Part shown: positions 61,901 to 64,000 of the stretch, piece after piece
Position numbering within the stretch: position 1 is the first letter of the stretch
How the letters are laid out: every line of letters begins with the position of its first letter
Source: Gulosibacter molinativorax
GTDB taxonomy: Bacteria; Actinomycetota; Actinomycetes; Actinomycetales; Microbacteriaceae
Reading direction: 5' to 3'
NCBI RefSeq assembly: GCF_003010915.2
Contig: NZ_CP028426.1
Location: 1,178,001-1,242,000 of the forward strand
DNA length: 64,000 nucleotides
Made by a program: the position numbers and the translations under genes
Notes under the pieces: model-generated
Told to the model about the DNA's origin: nothing
The model's input: the letters and a program-made list of their open reading frames with translations, nothing else
The model's database searches: none

Positions 61901-64000
61901 CTGTCCTCGCGCAGCCCGCGCTGGCTGAGTACCCCGGGGCATTCCTCAACAACCCCAAAACTCCTCAAGAACCGCTCGAGCAGTTCCTCCCCGCGGGTCG
62001 AAATCTCCTCGCGGATATCCCCGAGCGGCGTGCCCGGCCCATCGGTGAGCAGCACATCCTTCGCCAGACGAACCGCCTGCTGCCCACCATCTGCGGCGAC
62101 CTGGTCGAAGACCGCGGCGAGGAACTGCCGCTTCAGGATCTCCCCCGCGTCGAGGTAGGTCGCAGGCGGCGTCACCTCGCCGTCGATCAGCTCGAGCGGG
62201 TCCTGATACCACGCGAGCTGGTCGTGCCGCCCGGGTACGAACGCCAGTGCCAGCGCGCTACCGCTCAGTCGCCCGGCGCGGCCGACGCGCTGCACGTAGC
62301 TCGCGACGGTCTGCGGCAGCGACGCGAGCACGACGGTCGAGAGGTCGCCGATGTCGATTCCCATCTCGAGGGTGGGCGTCGCGACGAGCACGTTCGGCGC
62401 ATCCGGCGCGGGGTCGGTGCTCTTGAACGCCCCCTCGTACGCCAACCGCACATCGTCCGGCAGCAGGCTCGTGTGCTCGCGCGCGACGACGCGGCGCATA
62501 TCGGCCTCTTCGTACAGGCTGCGGTAGAAGTTCGGTTTCTTCAGCGCGTGGCGCTGCAGCGTGCCGCCCTCGCACTGCATCCCGGGGCATGGGCTGCCGG
62601 CGAGCTGGGCGACGGTCGTGGGGCTGCCCGCGGTGAGCGCACCGCAGCGGTCGCACTCGAGCATCGTGTTACCCGCCTCGCGGTCGGCGGCGGATGCGGG
62701 GCTCACCAGGATGCGGTCGGGCGTGATCCCGAAGGCGTGGCTCCCGCCGCCACGGGTGATCGGATAGGTATCGAGCAGCCCGCCCTCGGCGAGCGACTCG
62801 AACAGGCGCCGCGCGAGTCGACCGCCCGCGTCCTTCGGCACGCCGAAGAGTCGCGAGGTCCAACGCGCGTACCAGCCCTGCGGTGAGGCGAGGTCATCGA
62901 GTAGGAACTCGACCTTGCCCTGCTTGGGGTTCGCACCGACCCGCGCGAACGCGGGCGCGCTACGGCCGCGTGGGAATGCGGGCATGCCCTCGGCCTTCGG
63001 TCGGCCGCCCCACACGCGATAGCGCATACCGCTGTCGGCGATGTACGTCTTGAGCCACTGGTGATAGATGCCGCCGCGCGAACGCAGCTCCTCGAGCGTC
63101 CCGCGGGCCCACGCGACGAGCGTCGCTGGCGACACGACCCCGTCCGCGCCGAGCTCGGCGTCGAACTCGAAGCCGGTCACCGCATCCCGCGCGAGCCGCT
63201 CCAGCAGCGTCGCCGAGCCGGATACGACCTCGACGGTGACTGAGCCGGTGCGCTCGAGCGTGCGCGCGAACGACGACTGCAGCCCGAACTCGAGCTGCAG
63301 GTCGAACGCGAGGCGCTTCGCGACGCGCAGGCGCACGTTCACGTCGATGCTCGCGGCGTCCTCGGTATCCCAGAACGAGCGAAAGCTTTCGCGTTCCACG
63401 ATGTCCGGCCCCAGCAGCCGGTACCGCTCCGAGCGGGTCTGCGCGCGGGCGACCAGCTCGGTCGAGAGCTCGTCGAGGGTGCGCGGCTGGTCGCCGAGCG
63501 CGCGGCGGATCGCGTTGCGCAGCCCAAACGTGTGCGCGCGGCTCTGCACGAAGCCGGCGCGGTGCGCGGCGTCCTGCACGCTGTCGGTGAAGACGAGTTC
63601 TTTCTTCTCGGCCTCGTCGAGATCCCCGTCGCCGAAGAGCGCGGTCGTGACGACCGAGAGCATGGTCGCGACTGCGGCACCCATGAAGCGGATGCCGTCG
63701 CGGCGACCGCAGGCGGGGCACGTCTGGCTGTTGGATTCCTTGCTCGCGTCTTCGCCGTCGAGCCAGCGCACGGGCAGGATGTTCGAGTCGGCCTGGCCGT
63801 GATCGCGCTCGTCGCCGGCGAGGTCGGGATGCGTCGCAAACACGCGACCGTTGGGCACGTCCCACCACCCGAAGCCGGGGACGGGTGCGTTGCTCGTGTA
63901 GTGCTGATCGGCCTCGCGGTCGGCGTAGATGAGCGCCCGGAACGTGCCGGTCCGCTTCACGGCCGTCTCGCGCGGGTTGACCTCTTTCTTCTCGAGGTCA
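58996..64000 (-). CDS. Very large SF2 helicase with zinc ribbons, DUF1998/MZB module and Vsr-like nuclease tail (5-prime end outside the window)
   Basis: At least 1667 residues; the frame is open to base 64000, so the N-terminus, including Walker A and DExH, is missing. Counting from the codon at 63960: zinc pair CPAC (81-84), CDRC and CPGMQC (436-463), helicase motifs V and VI (ATPTLEMGIDIGDLSTVVLA 527-546; QRVGRAGR 557-564), zinc ribbon CPRC/CPRC (863-891), CREC (1000-1003), DUF1998 core RVPGGTGYLAD (1110-1120) with MZB cysteines CPC...CHRC (1141-1154), and a PD-(D/E)xK/Vsr-like segment (1210-1330; RADFFFESE, LAVFLDGMQFHA, DARKREEI). The organisation recalls MrfA and DISARM DrmA/DrmB. Coupled to the SF1 helicase by ATGA. 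Confidence 0.85.
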   Translation of the reverse strand, partial: DLEKKEVNPRETAVKRTGTFRALIYADREADQHYTSNAPVPGFGWWDVPNGRVFATHPDLAGDERDHGQADSNILPVRWLDGEDASKESNSQTCPACGRRDGIRFMGAAVATMLSVVTTALFGDGDLDEAEKKELVFTDSVQDAAHRAGFVQSRAHTFGLRNAIRRALGDQPRTLDELSTELVARAQTRSERYRLLGPDIVERESFRSFWDTEDAASIDVNVRLRVAKRLAFDLQLEFGLQSSFARTLERTGSVTVEVVSGSATLLERLARDAVTGFEFDAELGADGVVSPATLVAWARGTLEELRSRGGIYHQWLKTYIADSGMRYRVWGGRPKAEGMPAFPRGRSAPAFARVGANPKQGKVEFLLDDLASPQGWYARWTSRLFGVPKDAGGRLARRLFESLAEGGLLDTYPITRGGGSHAFGITPDRILVSPASAADREAGNTMLECDRCGALTAGSPTTVAQLAGSPCPGMQCEGGTLQRHALKKPNFYRSLYEEADMRRVVAREHTSLLPDDVRLAYEGAFKSTDPAPDAPNVLVATPTLEMGIDIGDLSTVVLASLPQTVASYVQRVGRAGRLSGSALALAFVPGRHDQLAWYQDPLELIDGEVTPPATYLDAGEILKRQFLAAVFDQVAADGGQQAVRLAKDVLLTDGPGTPLGDIREEISTRGEELLERFLRSFGVVEECPGVLSQRGLREDSIQSLRDWLQPDERGMVPVHEDLSSASRRFASELEGLSHRLNATTKAIAELQDKVDGPAPTEEDKDELRAAKATMRMLARTRQDLEGMHWVSALERAGILPNYTLLDDSVTLDVGVSWIDADTQEFHADSFTYSRDARNAIREFAPGATFYAQGLEIEIDSVETGANGEAVHDWACCPRCGYVEDLTAASNGLATATTIGPCPRCGEAAFADKGQRLHVIELEKVSAQVRRDEHLISDSSDDRVRSFFTSVELADFEPKNVLAQWFEENTGIAVKYLREVTLRTLNLGSSGESAGGVQRILGGNERQAPLFRVCRECGQLDTQPGENSWREHRPWCSHRKNRDEDPVNVALSRTLTTQGMLVRLPEGMAAGDPYVLPSLAAALRLGLRKTIGGDPSHLDIAAVQDVSHSGLGTATFDSLLVHDRVPGGTGYLADHATRDGLERILLAALDVVEACPCADERRSACHRCLLPFAPPGATKSVWRETAVRVLRQLLGWGRDAADAAASRAAKWQVVEEDPGKVEAGSALEQLFRKALLVGLQELGASVTQQPGTYGNSLTVTMPSQPRRTVRPEVNIANARADFFFESENAADGKLAVFLDGMQFHATQAVNRLAEDARKREEIRALPDVSVISLTWDDVQDFLAGVPTRVPELARSRPTFGQLGALLGLNAGDTERLFENPMRRILDWMRNPRHAREAWSRILPALPTLMIGPDTAADLGGRSVTDAALALLDGPLPAGGRGSAQIRDGAFVAVTAYVKAGPVFETALVLDDSNDALASVGFREQWREYLHWGNVLGFDAEQTVISTRSLLSGEPVVAGEAAGAAPARAVSEAEVPRATEFASTGSAGNEREPALSAGRASGAEDRPGGRADIVFATDWSNALEYALDEEKTALAPLLESGVVPPPVVGDEAAAGVLVLALWKDEHLVFAPELGDEELQLVTSAGYDVRDADGVIGYFNDRVVVEQGGA

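Noticed and set aside
59128-62886. A 1252-codon open frame on the plus strand
   Set aside because: It is antisense to the large helicase, R/A/G-rich without any recognisable domain, and typical of shadow frames in high-GC DNA. The minus-strand frame has clear helicase and zinc motifs.
53458-64000. A complete DISARM, BREX or restriction-modification system
   Set aside because: DUF1998 and helicase motifs resemble DISARM, but no methyltransferase, PLD nuclease, PglZ or restriction subunit is present in the window; the upstream part would be needed.

Overview
The window is high-GC bacterial chromosome with dense, mostly short-spaced genes, many GTG/TTG starts and ATGA stop-start overlaps. It points to an actinomycete. 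The main evidence is a fused 2-oxoglutarate decarboxylase/dehydrogenase (Kgd, no lipoyl domain), a SigR-RsrA thiol-stress pair, GuaB1, a DivIVA-domain protein, the argS-lysA-hom-thrB-rho-prfA block, and a Rho with a long low-complexity N-terminal extension. Dispersed palindromic repeats with ends of the type cgttgagtag...tatcgaaa suggest Micrococcales/Microbacteriaceae, but the family is inference.

Layout. 1-14.9 kb is core metabolism and gene expression: start of a WecA-like transferase, tsaC and prmC on the minus strand; cysK-cysE on the plus strand; then prfA, rho, thrB, hom, lysA, two envelope proteins and argS on the minus strand. A tRNA-Arg(CCG) gene sits just upstream of argS. 15.0-18.7 kb is a lower-GC scar downstream of that tRNA. 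It holds truncated transposases of several IS families, two inverted IS1380-like remnants, and two orphan genes between them (one for a secreted protein). It may be bounded by a short direct repeat.

18.7-28.9 kb is a mixed region: cupin protein, CDF cation exporter, XRE-cupin regulator, cystathionine gamma-synthase-like enzyme, DUF4333 lipoprotein, membrane protein, class I glutamine amidotransferase-like hydrolase, NAD(P)-binding protein, small DivIVA protein, amidase, uracil-DNA glycosylase and an S51-like protein lacking the expected nucleophile. 29.1-45.9 kb is again core: metY-metX, a GT87-type mannosyltransferase, nnrD, two CNNM/CBS proteins, guaB1, kgd, rsrA-sigR, aroA and rsgA. 46-50.4 kb encodes a polar amino-acid ABC transporter whose permease is fused to an N-terminal GNAT acetyltransferase, with a free paralogous GNAT beside it. 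hisN and an acyl-CoA ligase follow.

53.4-64 kb is an accessory, defence-like segment. A very large SF2 helicase (5-prime end outside the window) carries zinc ribbons, a DUF1998/MZB module and a Vsr-like nuclease tail. It is translationally coupled to an SF1 UvrD-like helicase with an apparent RelE-like N-terminus. Beyond these, a 2.45-kb unit with a HEPN Abi-type gene, a small ORF starting inside a 50-bp perfect palindrome, and a Phd/RelE-type toxin-antitoxin pair is bounded by a second, diverged copy of the helicase 3-prime end. This is the arrangement expected if a circular element carrying that 3-prime end had recombined into the locus. This segment is the best candidate for an undescribed system.

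Many genes concern sulfur and aspartate-family amino acids: cysE-cysK make cysteine, metX-metY make homocysteine, and lysA, hom and thrB take aspartate carbon to lysine and threonine. The GNAT-permease transporter could feed S-substituted cysteines into the same pool (inference).
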